A program made the position numbers and the translations under genes. Positions 9,832-23,029 of a DNA stretch of 64,000 nucleotides are shown in pieces; the stretch's first letter is position 1; each line of letters starts with the position of its first letter. A model generated the notes under the pieces. That model made no database searches. It was not told where the DNA came from and saw only the letters and a list, made by a program, of their open reading frames with translations. Origin of the DNA: Capsaspora owczarzaki ATCC 30864 (Eukaryota > Opisthokonta > Filasterea); contig NW_011887295.1 of NCBI RefSeq assembly GCF_000151315.2, positions 741,704 to 805,703 of the forward strand. The letters are read 5' to 3'.

Positions 9832-12800
9832 ATGCTGGCCAGCGACGCTTCCAGGGCTCAGCAGGCACCGGTGTCGTCGCAGCAGCCACACCAGCAGCAG
9901 CAGCAGCGTTCAGTTGACGTGAGCCCGTCGTCTGGCGCCGCCGTGGCCTCCACCGACCCTGCTTCGAGCGTGTCCACCGCTGCAGGTTTGTCCGACTGAC
10001 TGATTATTTCTCCCATCCACGTCCGTTCGCGTCCTCTGGTCTCTGGTCGCTGCCAAACGCGAGCCGAGCTCGTTGGAAGCACCAAATTGTCAACTTTTTT
10101 TTTTTTTTTTTTTTTTTTCCCTGCGAGTCCTTCTGGCGTTTTCCCCTCTCTCTGCTTTCCCCTCGCTTTTTAATTCTCCGTGTTGAATTTATTTTTTTTT
10201 TTTTTGCGTTACATCGCTTCGGATTATTCTTTTTTATCGTTGAAGATCTCGCTGTTCGGTTCCGCCGCTTTCCCATTCGTGATCGCCAACTGGTTCGATA
10301 TTCGCAAGCAAAGCGAAACAAAAAGGACGGTTTTTTCATTTTTAATTATTTTTTATTTTTCAACAAGCCTTCTTTGGCTTTCTGTCCACTTTTTTTTTGT
10401 TTTTTTTTTTTTTTTTTTTTTTTTTTGTTTTCGGCGAGTTGCTTCCCGATTTTCACTCCCTCCATTGTCCTGCGAGCTTTGTGACAAACAAACTGTTTTT
10501 TTCTTTTTTCTCTTGTTTTTGGGGGTTTCAGTCGCACTCTTCTTTTGATTGTGCGTTTTCCGAGTATTCGTTTTTGGCGGTTTTTGCGAAACAAAAAAAC
10601 AAAATGCGGGGTGTTTGTTGATATATTTTTGCTGTACGTCTTGTTTTGTTTTTGTTGTCCTGTTTGATCGGACTGACGATGAGTTTGGTTGCTGCTGTGA
10701 AATAGAAATGATGCAAGTTGATGATCTACCGAACACAGATTCTGCAGTCTCAACGCAAGCGCCAGATCGAGCAGAGGCAACCGGCATGCTGTTGGGCACC
10801 GATTCGCATGGGACTTTGGGTGCGTCACAAGCGTCTCCCATGACGCTTATCGACACAGCCTCGTCCAGCATGGCTGCCAGTGCAAGTTCTGGCATCAGTC
10901 GACCATCCGCGGCCAGTGAGAGTAGGGATTCGTCCATTGCGACAACATCATCTGCGTCGACCACCGCCGCGCCCCCTTCGCTGGAGGCACTTACGCGGTC
11001 CCCATCCAACCCGCCGCCGCCGCCGTCCATGGGCACGGCCGCCTCGTTGCCGTCGCACAGCCATGCCTCGACCGCCCCGGCCGACAGGATCTTTCCCGAC
11101 CACGTCCTCAGCCGGTTTGTTTCACAAGACAACAACGGTTCGTTGTCGTCCCTTGCCGGGTATTTCAAGCTGTTTCTCGCGATGGAAACGTCCATTCCTG
11201 CTTTTGGCACGTGGCGCAGCCTGGACCATCCCACCTACCTGTACTTGTACAGCGCCGTGATTGCAGCGACCAAGGCCGAGCCGTGGCTGGCCTCGGTTGC
11301 CACCGAAATTGAATCTGCAGACTTGCTACCGGCAACAACGCCATCAAACACGTTGGTGGAGGCGGTGAAAAGCATGCTTTCGTTGATCGATGCGCGCATT
11401 TCCATGCAGCTGCGGCGATTACTCACCAGCGCCCACGGCACTGTCGGCGAGACATTCCCCATGGTCGAAGTCCCTTGGGCCATCATGCGCATTTCGATTC
11501 GCAAGATTATGACCCACACCGCCAACGGTGCCTTTGTGTCTCCCGTCACAACGTACGTTATCCCCATCATCTCCTTTGAAGAGAAGATTGCCGCGCTCTC
11601 CGAGCTTCGACCGGTTGTATACACTCCCTGGTTCCAATCCCCCAAACCCCAAGACCGCCTGTTTGTCAGCACACTCAACATTGTGGCGAGCCTGCTGTTT
11701 CACCCTTACGGCTCGCTGTTTGAGCAGCGTGTCAATCCTGAGCGCTACCGAATTGCCGACTACGGAGCCGTGGTCGTCTCTCCCATGGATTTCGGCACTG
11801 TTTTGCATCGCCTCGTCGAAGGGCACTACGCACGGCCGGTCGATTGCGTCAGTGATCTTGTGTTGACACTGGCCAATTGTCGCCTGTACAACATCAATCC
11901 TCACCAGTATCACATTGTTGCTGCCGTATTACAAGTCGGCCTCCAGTCCATGATTGAGATGCAATTCGGGTCGGCCGACCATGCCATGTTTTCCAACTTT
12001 GCAGCAAGTGTCCCCGAGTTGCAGAATCTTTTGATGAACACGCCGGCGCAAGCTGAGGCACATGCATTTCTTCAAGCGCAGCCGACCTTGGCCCAGCACC
12101 AAGCCTCCCACCAGCATACCCACCAGCATGCTCACCAGCATACTCAACAGCATACTCACCAGCACGACCATCAACAAAACCAGCACCATCCGTCCACCAG
12201 CACCACCTCAACAAACCCACCAACAACCAGCTCGTCCTCGTCGCCGTCGTCGTCGTCTCATTCGCACAGTTCTTCAAAACGAGGCAATTCAGCAACCGTC
12301 TATTACACATTGAATCGTCCATTGCCTCGGGAGCCGCTCTTTTCCGGCGTTGCCTCCGCAGCAAGCGAGAGCGGCGTCGTGGATGAAGCCGACGCGAACG
12401 TTGCCCTCACCACCAATGCCTATGTGGACAATTGGAAGCTGGCGCATGCAGTCAGCGTCCTGTGCAACACTGCATCCGACGCGGTTGTGCTTGCTCGGTC
12501 AATGACTGCGCCGTTTCACCTGGCTGATACGTTGACTGCCATCACATTCCGGCTCTTCCAGCTGCGCCTGCCAGAGATGGCGGTTGCCACTCCAGTCAGC
12601 CAAATCAAGGCAGAGCTCGCTTCAATCATCCTGGCCGCGCAGCGCTCGGTTCCGCTTGAAACCTTGCCGGTCAACTTTTCGATACACTGGCCGCAAGCCC
12701 GTGCTTCGTCTGTCAAAATTGACGCTCTCAACCACTTGCTCGCGTGCATTGAAACGGTCGCACATTCGCCAAGCTTTGCGAGCTCCATTTCTCACGAAGG

Positions 12801-15800
12801 ATCAATCGTCTCGCCTGCTTCGCATTTCGCTCGCGCACAAAGCGCCCTCCTGGGCAGTAGTCTTTTGCGGTGTTTTGCCACTCAATTATCAAGCTCGGGC
12901 TCGGGCCTTGTAACCGCCTGGCTTGAGGCTGTACGCGGCGTCGAGCTCGCTCTCTCGCTGACCTTGCTGCCAAAGGCCATCAACTTCCGCAACTGGCTCG
13001 GCTGCACACCGTTGATGCGGGCTGCGTCAAGCTCGACTGCTGCCGTGATTGAGCAGCTCGTGACTGCGGGCGCCAAGCCGATCTGCTTTTCCGAAAAAAA
13101 CTATGCCAGCTCACGTCAGCCCATTTCCTCTGCCCTGGCTCTTCCTGGAGGCTCGACTGAAAATTTGCGTGCATTGTTGACCCTGTCGCGTACCTATGTT
13201 CTCGCCCTTCTGTCTGAGCGCTGCCACACACCACCGGTGGTCCCAATGGATACGACGGAGGGTTCAGACGTGCAAGTTGGCAGCATGCGGGCCCCACGGG
13301 CCAGTTCACCGATGCGACAACCGGCAAGCCACGCTCCATCTTCGTCACCGCGAACTCCATCGCGATCTGGACGACCGCAAGCGATCAGCAGCAATGCCGC
13401 TTCATCCACAGCGCCTGCCGCCCCTTCTCCAGCAGCAAAGCGTCCTCGCTCTCGTTCGGCGTCGCCGTCACCGCGATCTCGCTCACACTCGCCCGTCCCT
13501 GCGTCCGTGCCATCATCTTCCACCACCGCAGCAGCATCAGCGCCAACCGCGCAGGCTCCCGTCCCTGCTATGACAACGGACAATCTGCACTCAAAGCGTC
13601 ACGTGCGCTTGCTCACCAACGATCTCCAAGGCCTGCGAGCGTCGGGCCGGGATGCTGGCCGACTCGTGTTGCACGCCGAGCGGGATCGAGCCATTTTGGC
13701 TGTCCTGTCGGCCAGCTTCCGAAGCATCGTCACGCGCCTCACCTCCAAGTCAGCCATCCAAAGCCTCATCTTCCGCTTGCAGCAGGGCATCGCCCTGTTG
13801 GAGGCAGTCACGGAAACGAAAGAGTTTGCGACAGTGCTCCAAGGTGCACTCCTCGATGCTTCGCGAAAGTGGAATATCGACGCGATCGCCGCCCTGCTCA
13901 GCTGCTTCCATCCGCACTCTGCGTCCGCTTCGAAAGCGGGGGGAGCCGTCCCGAGTTCCATCACTGCCGCCCTTCCTGACAATTTGCCGGGTTCAGTGTA
14001 TGTTGAAGCGTTGAACGCTGCCATTCGCGGGTTTTCAGTCAACTCGGCTGCCCGTTGCCAGCCAGGACACATGGAGATTGTAGCCTTGGTCGATGCAGCC
14101 CTCCTCGATTTCATGCTCCCTTCGCCGCCGGCAACAGCCCTTCCGCTGTCCAGCAACGGCTCGACGAGCAATCCTCTGTCGACGACGTCGTCTTGCGCAA
14201 GACAGCGCGTTGAAATGTCGGCCTGCTCGCAGGCCATTGTGCTCTTGCTGCGAGCTGCGAATGCTGGCTCAGAGTCAAAGAGTCAGCTGGAACAAGAGGT
14301 CGCGCGCCTTGCTGCCACTGTGACGCTGGACATTCGCAACCCGACGATGCTCAAGTCGCTCTTGACGATTGGTCCCGTGACTTGCGTCGACGGCTGGCAT
14401 CTCGTCGGGGATTTGTTGCCCCTTTACACGCAGCATCCGCTTTCGCGCGTGTCTGCCAAGATGATTCGCCTCATCCTGCAGTTTTGTCATGCATACATTT
14501 CGGCCCCGCCGTTGATCGACTCCATCTTCAAGTGGAGTCCGATGCTTCCGCGTCTGTACCATCTTCACAAGTTGCTTTTGGAAACGGGAGAGCGCGTGGT
14601 GCATCGCCGGGATCGACAAGCAGCAGCTGCCGCCGCCGCGGCTGCAGCAAATCCTACTGCGCACAACAGCCGTCGCACCGCCTTCGCCCAGTCCTGGCCC
14701 TTGTCCGAGCAAAGCTGGAGCTTTTCGACTGTTTCGTGGCAGCTCTCAAACACGAGCACCCGGATGCACCACGCCGATCCAATCATTGAGGACATTCTCG
14801 GCAGCAATCCCCCGCCTGCCTTCGGCTCCGCAGCCGGTTTTGATCGGAACAATGGCGATCCGGATCTCGCCCCAGACGACCCGTTTGGCGAGCAAGTTTA
14901 CAAGTCGTTCGTGAATGTCTCCAACGCTGTCCACGACGTCAAGTTTGATGGCATTTGGAAGAGCATCCGCAAACTCCTTGTGGGGCTTGGCGTGGAGGTC
15001 GTGGCTGACGCTGCATTCGAAGTCTACGAGGTCTGGCGTGTCGAGTATGTCTTTCACATGGCGCACTCTGTTGTCTCTCATTGGACGGCTGCCGGTTTGT
15101 TCAATCCGCGCTGGCTCGACGTCATGTGGCATGCCTTGTCGCAGTTTCTGTTGCACTTGATGGATCGGAAACGCGCCTTCCTGAGCAATTCGATTGGCTC
15201 GCGGTCGGGCTCGTCCTCATCTTCGTCGAGCACTGCCGCGCTCCCTGCCTCATCGCTGGCNNNNNNNNNNNNNNNNNNNNNNNNNNNNNNNNNNNNNNNN
15301 NNNNNNNNNNNNNNNNNNNNNNNNNNNNNNNNNNNNNNNNNNNNNNNNNNNNNNNNNNNNACTCGCTTGCGTACATGAACACCCTCCCGACCACTTTTAT
15401 CAAAAAGTGCGTCATGTTGTTCGAGGCCTTCATTGCTGCTCACTTGCACTTGAACAAGGACGCCTCGTCGGCGGCTGGTGGCAGCACTGGACCATCTGCT
15501 GCCGGCTCGCCCAAGCGGCCAGCGAACGACACTGACTTTTCTTCCGCCAACCGTTCTTCGGGTGGACTGCGTCAGTCCGTTCTGCTGGCAGCGACACGCG
15601 AGCCTCATCTGTATGGTGCAATGGTTCCGTTCAAGCAGAGAATTGCTCACTTTACTCCTGATGCGCGCGTCCGCGATCTGGTACGCGACTTGAGCACGAC
15701 TTTTAACGACGTTCTGCGGCGTGGTGGCCACTTTGCGTTGGGCATTTTCCACGATTCGCCCGTCGACAAGCACCTGACCTTCCGCCCATTCCCGCGCTTG

Positions 15801-18337
15801 TCGGCCTTCCCGCTCTTCTTCCCAGAGCTGCTCACAGTGGACAGCAAGCGTTTGTGGATCCGAGCGTACAAGGCGGACTTGTACGCATTCCATTTGCGCG
15901 CTTCGAACATGAACGCGAATGGCACGACAACAGCAGCCGCTGGAGGCGCCGACGCGGTTCGTGGTGGCGGGCGAGTGCGCGGATTGGGTCTTCCTGGCGT
16001 TCCAACGCCCGGTGGTGGTGCAGGAGTCACGACAGCTTCTGCCAGCTCTTCGTCAACAGCAGCAACTACTGCTGCTGCTGCTGCTCACACCGCAGCTCAA
16101 GCTGCTGGCTCGACGGCGACTGCGACAGACCCTCTGACTTTGGTTCGGGCCTTGGCAGGCTCTTCCAGCTCCTATTCGAGAGCCTTGCAACAGGCGATGA
16201 CAATAGCGGCCACGGCCGCCTCCAACACCAGTTCAGCATCGTCCTCGGCCGATACAGAACCCAGACCCGGCCCACATTTGACAGTGAGATCTGCTACTGC
16301 TGCTGCTGTTCCTGCTGCTGCTACTGCTGCCTCTCTCCTTGAGCCCGCTGACGACAACGCAGATGGCCTCGAGGCACATGACGACCTGGTTCGCTTGCAA
16401 CGCATGGGGCGGCAGGTGGACTTTGGCGGCGTGTCTGAACGGGCTGGCGCTTCGCCTCATCCGTTTTCGCAGTCGCTGTCCCAGTCTCTGTCGCCCGTTC
16501 CATCCCAGTCTCAGTCGCAGCCCATGAGTATCCATCCCTTCGCGATGGGGTCGCCGACCCCTGCAACTCCGCCAGCGCCTGTGGCTCCTGCTCTCAACAC
16601 GAACGCGGATGGTGTTGTTGCGGCAGCGGCATCATCATCATCATCAATGTCGTCGTCGATGACGGCGGCGCCTTTTACTACCGCAGCCGCTGCATCGAAT
16701 ATGGGTCAACGCACGGTGCTGCCCGCCCCGCGATCGTCGTCGCCGTCTGCCTTCCGCGCTACTTTGATGGAGGTGCGTGCTGCTGCCCTCGCCAGCAATG
16801 AGCCGCCACTTCGCCGTGGCCCTGGCCGAGGCGCGTGGCCGCGTCCCTGGCTTTCAACTGCGGTGGCCTCCCAGGCCTTGGCGTCGACGGGACCTGGCAC
16901 TCCCATTCATTCCATGCCGATGCTCATCACCTCGCTCCCGAGCCCAATGATTGTTGGTGGTGGTGACACACCCGGGCCGCCGTCCCCTGCTGCTGCTGCT
17001 GGGCCGGCCGGACCAAACTTTATCATCCCCATTGATGGTGTGCACACGCCTTCTCCTCCACAACCTCCGCGTGGCGCCGGTGCAACGCTCCATCCCAGCA
17101 CGTTCGATCCGTTTGCGGCTGCGGGTGATGCAGCCTCGTCGACTGTTGCTGTCGCGGGCACGCCAGCAGCAGACAACTCCGTTCGTGCGGATGATGGCGG
17201 CGGCGCCGCCGCTACCCCACGCATATCCCTGTTACAAACGCCGAACGCCCCCTCGTTTGATGTTTTTTCGCATGTCATGTCAGCCTTCACGCGTGCGTGG
17301 GACAGTCGAGTAGCAGCACAGTTATCGTCGACCGCGATGAATGAGCATCATTCAATCCCTGGCTCTACCGCTGTCGCGAGAGGCCCAGCGCGTACGCGAA
17401 ACGGTGATAGCATGAGTGCCGAAGTTGGGACTCTGTCGTCGTCCGCCTCCAGTGAGAGCGCCAGCTCCAACCACAGCAGCGACTCGAACAACAACAACAA
17501 CAACGCTTCGGCCGCCGTCCCAGGGCAAGGTCATGCGACCAACGGGCATGGAAATGGTCCCACTGGTCCCACTGGTCCCACTGTTACCGCATCCGCCGTT
17601 CTCGTTGGGCCCGGCACCACCAGCGATGGACGAGAGACAATGCATGTGCAAGTGCTTCCTGGATCAAACGCGCTGGCTTCTGCTGCCGCGGCTGCTGTCA
17701 TGCAAGGTCTTACACACGGAACAGCCGTCGTCGTCAATGGTCGCGATGCCGATGTTCGTGGCTTGGCCCAGCTGGCAGCGGCTCTGCGAAACCAGCGCGG
17801 CGAGCCGCAGGAAGGGCCTGGCCGAGCCACACCAACGCCTACAGCGGTAGCGGCCATGGCTGTGAATGTGACGCCAGGAAACCTTGCTCGCGTCGTCCCT
17901 CCTCGTGCCTATTTGCACATTGACCGTCGTCGGCCGCTCGAGTCTGCCTTCCGCAGTCTGCTCATGACCGATCGCTGGGCCACTCTTGGTCTCCCCGGAG
18001 CTTTGCATGTCGAGTTTATTGGCGAAAGCGGCGCCGGTCCTGGTGTGCTGCGTGAGTGGTGCACCGTCATGACGGAGGCGTTCCTGGATCCTCGCCAAGG
18101 CCTGTTTGTCACGTATGACAAGGGCCTGACGTACCATTTAGCTCCTGCATTCGACGGCGACGACGAGCTCATGGTCGACGAGGTCGTTCCAGACCCGTCC
18201 TTGCCCGTTGCTGCGTCTTCGACCAACATCACTGCCACTCCAATGGACACGACAACGTCGGCAGCGACCACCACTACGGCAACCACGGCCGCGGCTGTTC
18301 CGCCTCCCGCAACACTTCCTACAACAACAACAGCAGC

Positions 18338-18382
<45 letters not shown>

Positions 18383-19673
18383 TGCCCAAGACGCTCCACC
18401 ATCTTCCGCTCCTGAACAACAAGCTGCGGCGACGGATTCGTCCACTTCGCCGCCGCGGCCCATCACGAAGCTCGACTTGTGCGAGCTCGCTGGCCGTTTC
18501 CTGGGCCTGTCCATCCTTCTTGGTGTTAGCCTTCCCATGCGTCTCACCCGGCCGCTGTTGCAGCTTTTGTTGGTGGCGGACAACACGCCTCGGCCATGGC
18601 GCATTTCTGATTTGGCGTATTTTGATCGGGAGTTCTACGAGTCTCATCTCCTCTACGTCCTTCACAATAATGTGGAGGGGTTGGACTTGAACTTTACCCA
18701 CACGGTGGAACTGCCAGCTCCGCGCGCAGAGAGCGTGCCAGCGGTAGATTCGGCCGCGCGCGCGCTGGCTGAAGCAGCTCGGCACAGCCACCAGCCGCTC
18801 TTGGACGACACCGTTCCAAAGCCTGACAGTGCTGCTGCTGATGACGCTGTTGTCGCGATGGTGATGGACGGCGGCGACTCTGCTTCCGCTGTTGTTGACG
18901 TGCCGCTTTCGCGAGGCAAGCGAGGATTGAGTACGTTGCTCGAGTCGGATGCGCAGATTGAGCATCCTCTTGACGCGATTCTCTGGAAGGCGGCAGCCGA
19001 TGCTGCTGCTGCCGCCGCTCCTGACTCGTCGTCCACCGCCAACAAGCGCGCTCGGACGTTGGTCGATGTCGAAATCATTCCCAATGGAGCCGACCTGGTG
19101 GTCACCGCTGAAAACAAGCTCGAGTACATCCGGCATCTGGCCGAGTTCCGTGTGCTGAATGGCGTGGAAAGCCGGGTGCGCTCGCTGCGGAACGGCTTCC
19201 TATTCCTGCTACCGCTGACCCAAGACCCCGTGCTTGCTCGTCTGGGTCTCACTGCGACCGAGCTGGACTTGCTGCTGTCTGGCGAACCGACAATCGACGT
19301 GAACGAGTGGAAGGCCTGCACTGGCTACTCGACCACGATGACCCCGTCGTCGCCGTTGGTGCAGTGGTTCTGGGAAGTTGTCGAGACCATGTCGCAGGCC
19401 GAGCGGGCACAGCTCCTCCTCTTCTGGACTGGGTTTTCGCGTCTGCCGACCGGCGGCATGGGCTCGCTCACCCAGGCATCCGAGCCGTTTGCTCTCATGA
19501 TGAACAGTCGTCGGCTGCCATTTACAATCACACAAGCCGGCAGTCCCGACCGGCTTCCTTCCTCGTCGACTTGCACGCTTTACCTGTCTCTTCCTCCGTA
19601 CGAAAGCAAGGAGGCGCTTCGTAGCAAGCTGATGGCCGCGATTCAGCAGTGTCGCGGATTTGCATTCCGTTAA
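9832..19673 (+). CDS. Giant HECT-type E3 ubiquitin ligase with a bromodomain and an ankyrin-like repeat
   Basis: HECT ligases take ubiquitin on a cysteine and pass it to substrate. Exon 1 is 9832-9985; exon 2 runs from 10706 to the stop at 19673 and is broken only by 100 Ns at 15261-15360, where the frame changes because the gap length is arbitrary. The join at 10706 is phase-consistent, but a start at 10708 is an alternative. Parts: Ala/Ser/Gln-rich N-terminus; a bromodomain-like helical bundle at about residues 370-470 with SPMDFGTVLHRL and NCRLYN, the Asn (about 447) matching the acetyl-lysine binder; a Gln/His-rich run; an ankyrin-like repeat with GCTPLMRAA near residue 815; very long low-complexity linkers after the gap; and a C-terminal HECT domain from about 17900. 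The HECT shows FIGESGAGPGVLREW, LGLSILLGV and a catalytic Cys at 19572-19574 in SSSTCTLYLSLPPYESKE. Two Ser/Thr/Ala-rich insertions (about 18140-18460, 18730-19065) split the HECT. More than 3,200 residues in total. Confidence 0.9.
15261..15360. other. Assembly gap of 100 Ns inside the HECT gene
   Basis: Exactly 100 Ns, the usual placeholder for a gap of unknown size. Coding sequence is open on both sides (Ser-rich before, helical with TLPTTFIKKCVMLFE after), but in different frames relative to the placeholder, so the true missing length is not 100 nt modulo 3. Confidence 0.97.
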
Positions 19674-20039
19674 ACGTTTTCTCTTCCACCCTTTTTGTTT
19701 TCTTCTTTTTTTTTTTAACACTCTTATCTTGTATTTTTATCTCTTCTTTATTGCTCCATGCTTGATGTTTTACTTGTTGCTCGGAAGATGTTATTTTTCT
19801 TCTTTTTCTCGTTCGGAGCTGAACTTGGTTGTTTGATTTTCTCATGAACTGGCTCGCGCTCGCTTTGCTCTACAAACCCAAACGTTAATCCCCACACTTA
19901 CTAATAAACACTTTGTTTCTTTTGCTCTCTTCTCATTGTTTCGCGATACAGTATCTTGTTGTTGGGCAATTTTTCTAAGCAGGCAGGCGCTCAGTTTTAG
20001 TTTTAGTTTTTTAAAATAATTATTCTGGTTTTTTGAACG
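19674..20039. other. Intergenic between HECT and WD40-FYVE genes
   Basis: T-rich 3' flank of the HECT gene followed by the promoter side of the WD40-FYVE gene. A candidate poly(A) signal AATAAA is at 19903-19908, 230 nt past the HECT stop. A repeated TTTTAG run (about 19995-20012) lies just before the next start codon. No ORF of interest. Confidence 0.45.
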
Positions 20040-20772
20040 ATGAGCGATTCTGGTCCTGTTTTGGCTGGCACGCTTCACGGCCATGTCGACGTTGTGAACG
20101 CCATTGTGTATCTCCCCGAGATGGAGTGTGTGATCAGTGCTTCCGACGATCGGTGAGGACTGACGACAACGCACCCCAACGTCCAAGGGGAGGGAGAGGG
20201 GAAAAGGGGGAGAAGGGGGAGAAGGGGTTGTTTGTGCCTGTCTCTGCTTGGCACTGCAGCATGGCAAGCTCCTCCCCCCCTTGAGCACTATCATCATCAT
20301 AGACAAGCATCCGGCACCCACTGGGTGGTCTCATCGACGACCCGTTCCCAGCGCCAATGGGGGGAGGGGATTGCACGTCCTATCGAGTGCCCATCCACGT
20401 GCAGCACACACACAACGCCGACCCTCCTTCGCGCGCTTCCTTCCTCATCACAACAGCCCGCCCCAACAGCAATACAATCAAACACCTCAACACCTTCTAC
20501 AACAAACGCATTTGAATCTGCAGCCTCAGTTCACGAAAGCAACGCCCAAAAAAAAAAAATAATACAAAATAATAAAAATACAAGTTTCAATTTTGGTGAC
20601 AAGCATTTCGCTCGAAATCAAAGGGGTCACAAGGTGATAATCACTATCACTATCAATAGAAAAAAAAGAAAAAAAAAACGAAAAAAAAAAAAAAAAGCCG
20701 CGCTCATGCATTTTATTTTGCATTGACTTTTTGCTTTGTCAATGCTGGATTGTTTGGACACTCATCCACTCA

Positions 20773-20826
<54 letters not shown>

Positions 20827-21060
20827 GCACATTCATCATCACCAACAGGACACTGCGCGTGTGGCTGCGTCGCGACAATGGCGACTGGTGGCCGTCGGTC
20901 TGCCAGACACTCGCGGGACCCGTCTCAGCGCTCGCCTTTGACGCCAAGTCGCGCCGTCTGTTTGCTGGCGTTGAGCTCGGAAACATCTTTGTAAGCACAA
21001 TTCGCCCTTGCGTTGGTCTCTGTGTCGCTCGCAGACGAGACAGCTTCGTTCGATCTCGAT

Positions 21061-21093
<33 letters not shown>

Positions 21094-22763
21094 CAATTTT
21101 GATCGTTCAGTTCACAGTGATTGCCCACCACATGATGAAAGATGACAACTCACGTACTCACTGCTGCTCGTCGGTGATTTGTGGCGTGGTTTGACAGGAG
21201 TATTCGTGCAGCGAGGACTTGAACCGCCTTGCCATCAAGCAAGACCATCGTGGTGAGTAGTCTGGGGCTGAACTGAACACTGAACGTGCGATCATTGCGA
21301 TTCTGTCGTCTCATCCACATCACATCTTCCCCCCCCCCGGCCTCTGAAACACAGCACACACCGCTCGCGTCACGGCCATCAACTTTGTCCCAGACCACGA
21401 GTGGATTCTCAGTGTCGGCCGCGACAAGTTCTTCCAGTGGCTGGATGCACAGACTGGTCGCCGTCTCGGCTGCTTCCAGAGCGATGCATGGTGCTCGTGC
21501 CTGCAGTTTGACCCCGTGTCCAAGTTTGCCTTCCTCGGCGACTACGGCGGCAACATTGAGCTGCTGAAGGTCGACGATGGCCGTCTTAGCCTTGTTTCCA
21601 CCCTCAAGGGCCACGAAGGCAGTATTCGCTCGCTCGCATGGGACGGCAAGAAGCGCCGTCTCTACTCGGGCAGCTTTGACAAGCGTATCATTGTGTGGGA
21701 CATTGGATCTCAGAAGGGTGTTACTTATGAGTTTTATGCGCATCTATCCAAGGTACAGTGCCCTTTTTTTTGTGTGTCATGCCGATCTCTGTGGCATGTC
21801 GGTTTGTTGAAACATGAGAATGTTGTTTGCTTCTATCATGAAGCTGACTCTCGCACGTTTCGCTTTTGTTGCTTGTTTTTGCAGATCAAATCGGTCGTTT
21901 TCATTCCGGAAGACCGCCGCCTCGTCTCCTCGGGCGACGACCAGAAGCTCATCTTCTGGGACTTGAAGAAGCGACGCCTCGAAGCACCCGAGTGGGCGGA
22001 GGCTCCTGACTGCCAGAAGTGTGGAACTCCATTCTTCTGGAACTTTAAGAAGAAATTGAACGTTACGCGACAGGTAACGTGTTTCAGCTGTTGCTCTGGC
22101 TGGTTGATGATTTTGTCTGTCAAAAATGATCCTTTTGGTGTTGTATTCACTTGCGTTTTTGTGTGTCTGTGTGTGTGGTCTCGGATAGCACCACTGCCGC
22201 ATGTGCGGTAAGGCACTTTGCGACGACTGCTCGGCGCGTCGTACCACCCTTCCCAAGATGGGCTTTGAGCTTCCCATTCGCACCTGCCAAGAGTGTTTCT
22301 CAACGGTTGGCGAGAAAGAGTACGTTGGTGGTGCATTGCATCGGTTTTTTTTTTTTTTTTTTTTTTTTTGCTTGCAGATTCCATTTTGGCGAGTTTTGCG
22401 CTCATTCTTCTCTGCTCTTTCTCTCCCCCGCTCCCCTCTCGTGTGTCTCAGTCGCCGCCCGTACTGCAAGACTTATGGCGCCAAGCATGCGGTTGCTGAT
22501 ATGGTTTGGTCGGCCTCAACACGAGAGCTCGTTACCGCTGGCACGAATGGCTTGATCAAGGTATGTTTCTGTGTGTGCTGTGGCTGGTGCTGGTGCCGTG
22601 CTGGTGCCGTGCTGGTGCCGTGTGTGGAGATGAAGGGGAGCAACAGTGCTTGCCCACGTCGTTCGAGTTGCTAAATGCTGTGTGTTGGGTGTCACTTGCT
22701 ACTTGACAGATCTGGAAGGTCCCGACCATCGGCCACGATGCTAGCAGCGAGGACGAAGACTAA
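20040..22763 (+). CDS. WDFY2: WD40 and FYVE domain protein (WDFY1/WDFY2 type), 396 aa
   Basis: Endosomal adaptor: WD40 propeller plus a FYVE zinc finger that binds phosphatidylinositol 3-phosphate. Eight exons join in frame: 20040-20152, 20849-20990, 21198-21252, 21355-21752, 21885-22073, 22189-22319, 22452-22560, 22710-22763. Length equals animal WDFY2 (400 aa). WD repeats include GHVDVVNAIVYL, ISASDDRTLRVWLRRDNG, GHEGSIRSLAWD and YSGSFDKRIIVWDIG. The FYVE finger spans about residues 275-345: paired cysteines in CQKCGTPFFW, the signature RQHHCRMCGKALCDDC and RTCQECF, then a final WD repeat after the finger (TAGTNGLIKIWKVP), an order diagnostic of WDFY1/2. The C-terminus is acidic (SSEDED). 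Intron 1 (696 nt) carries a CTG repeat close to its acceptor. Confidence 0.95.
20774..20825. repeat. (CTG)n microsatellite in intron 1 of the WD40-FYVE gene
   Basis: About 17 uninterrupted CTG units in the sense of the gene, ending 23 nt before the intron 1 acceptor at 20848. Trinucleotide runs of this kind often vary in length between strains. Confidence 0.9.
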
Positions 22764-23029
22764 AAAAAAACCCCATTGATTATTGCTCGCAGATTTGCTT
22801 CCAACATTGCTGTCTTGATCTCCTCCATTTTTCTTATCCATGCTTGTGTTTGTTTCGCTGTTTTGTTCCCCGTTTTGTTGTTTGCTCTAGAGTTTGAAAG
22901 TCCCTTATAATGTCTAATCTGATCGTTTCTTGTTTTCCCCTCCTCCTTCCTGCGCTTCCATGCAACTGCAATGCAAATGGACGAATGCTCAGTCCCTTCC
23001 AATCATACTGAACACTTTGAGCGTCAAAC

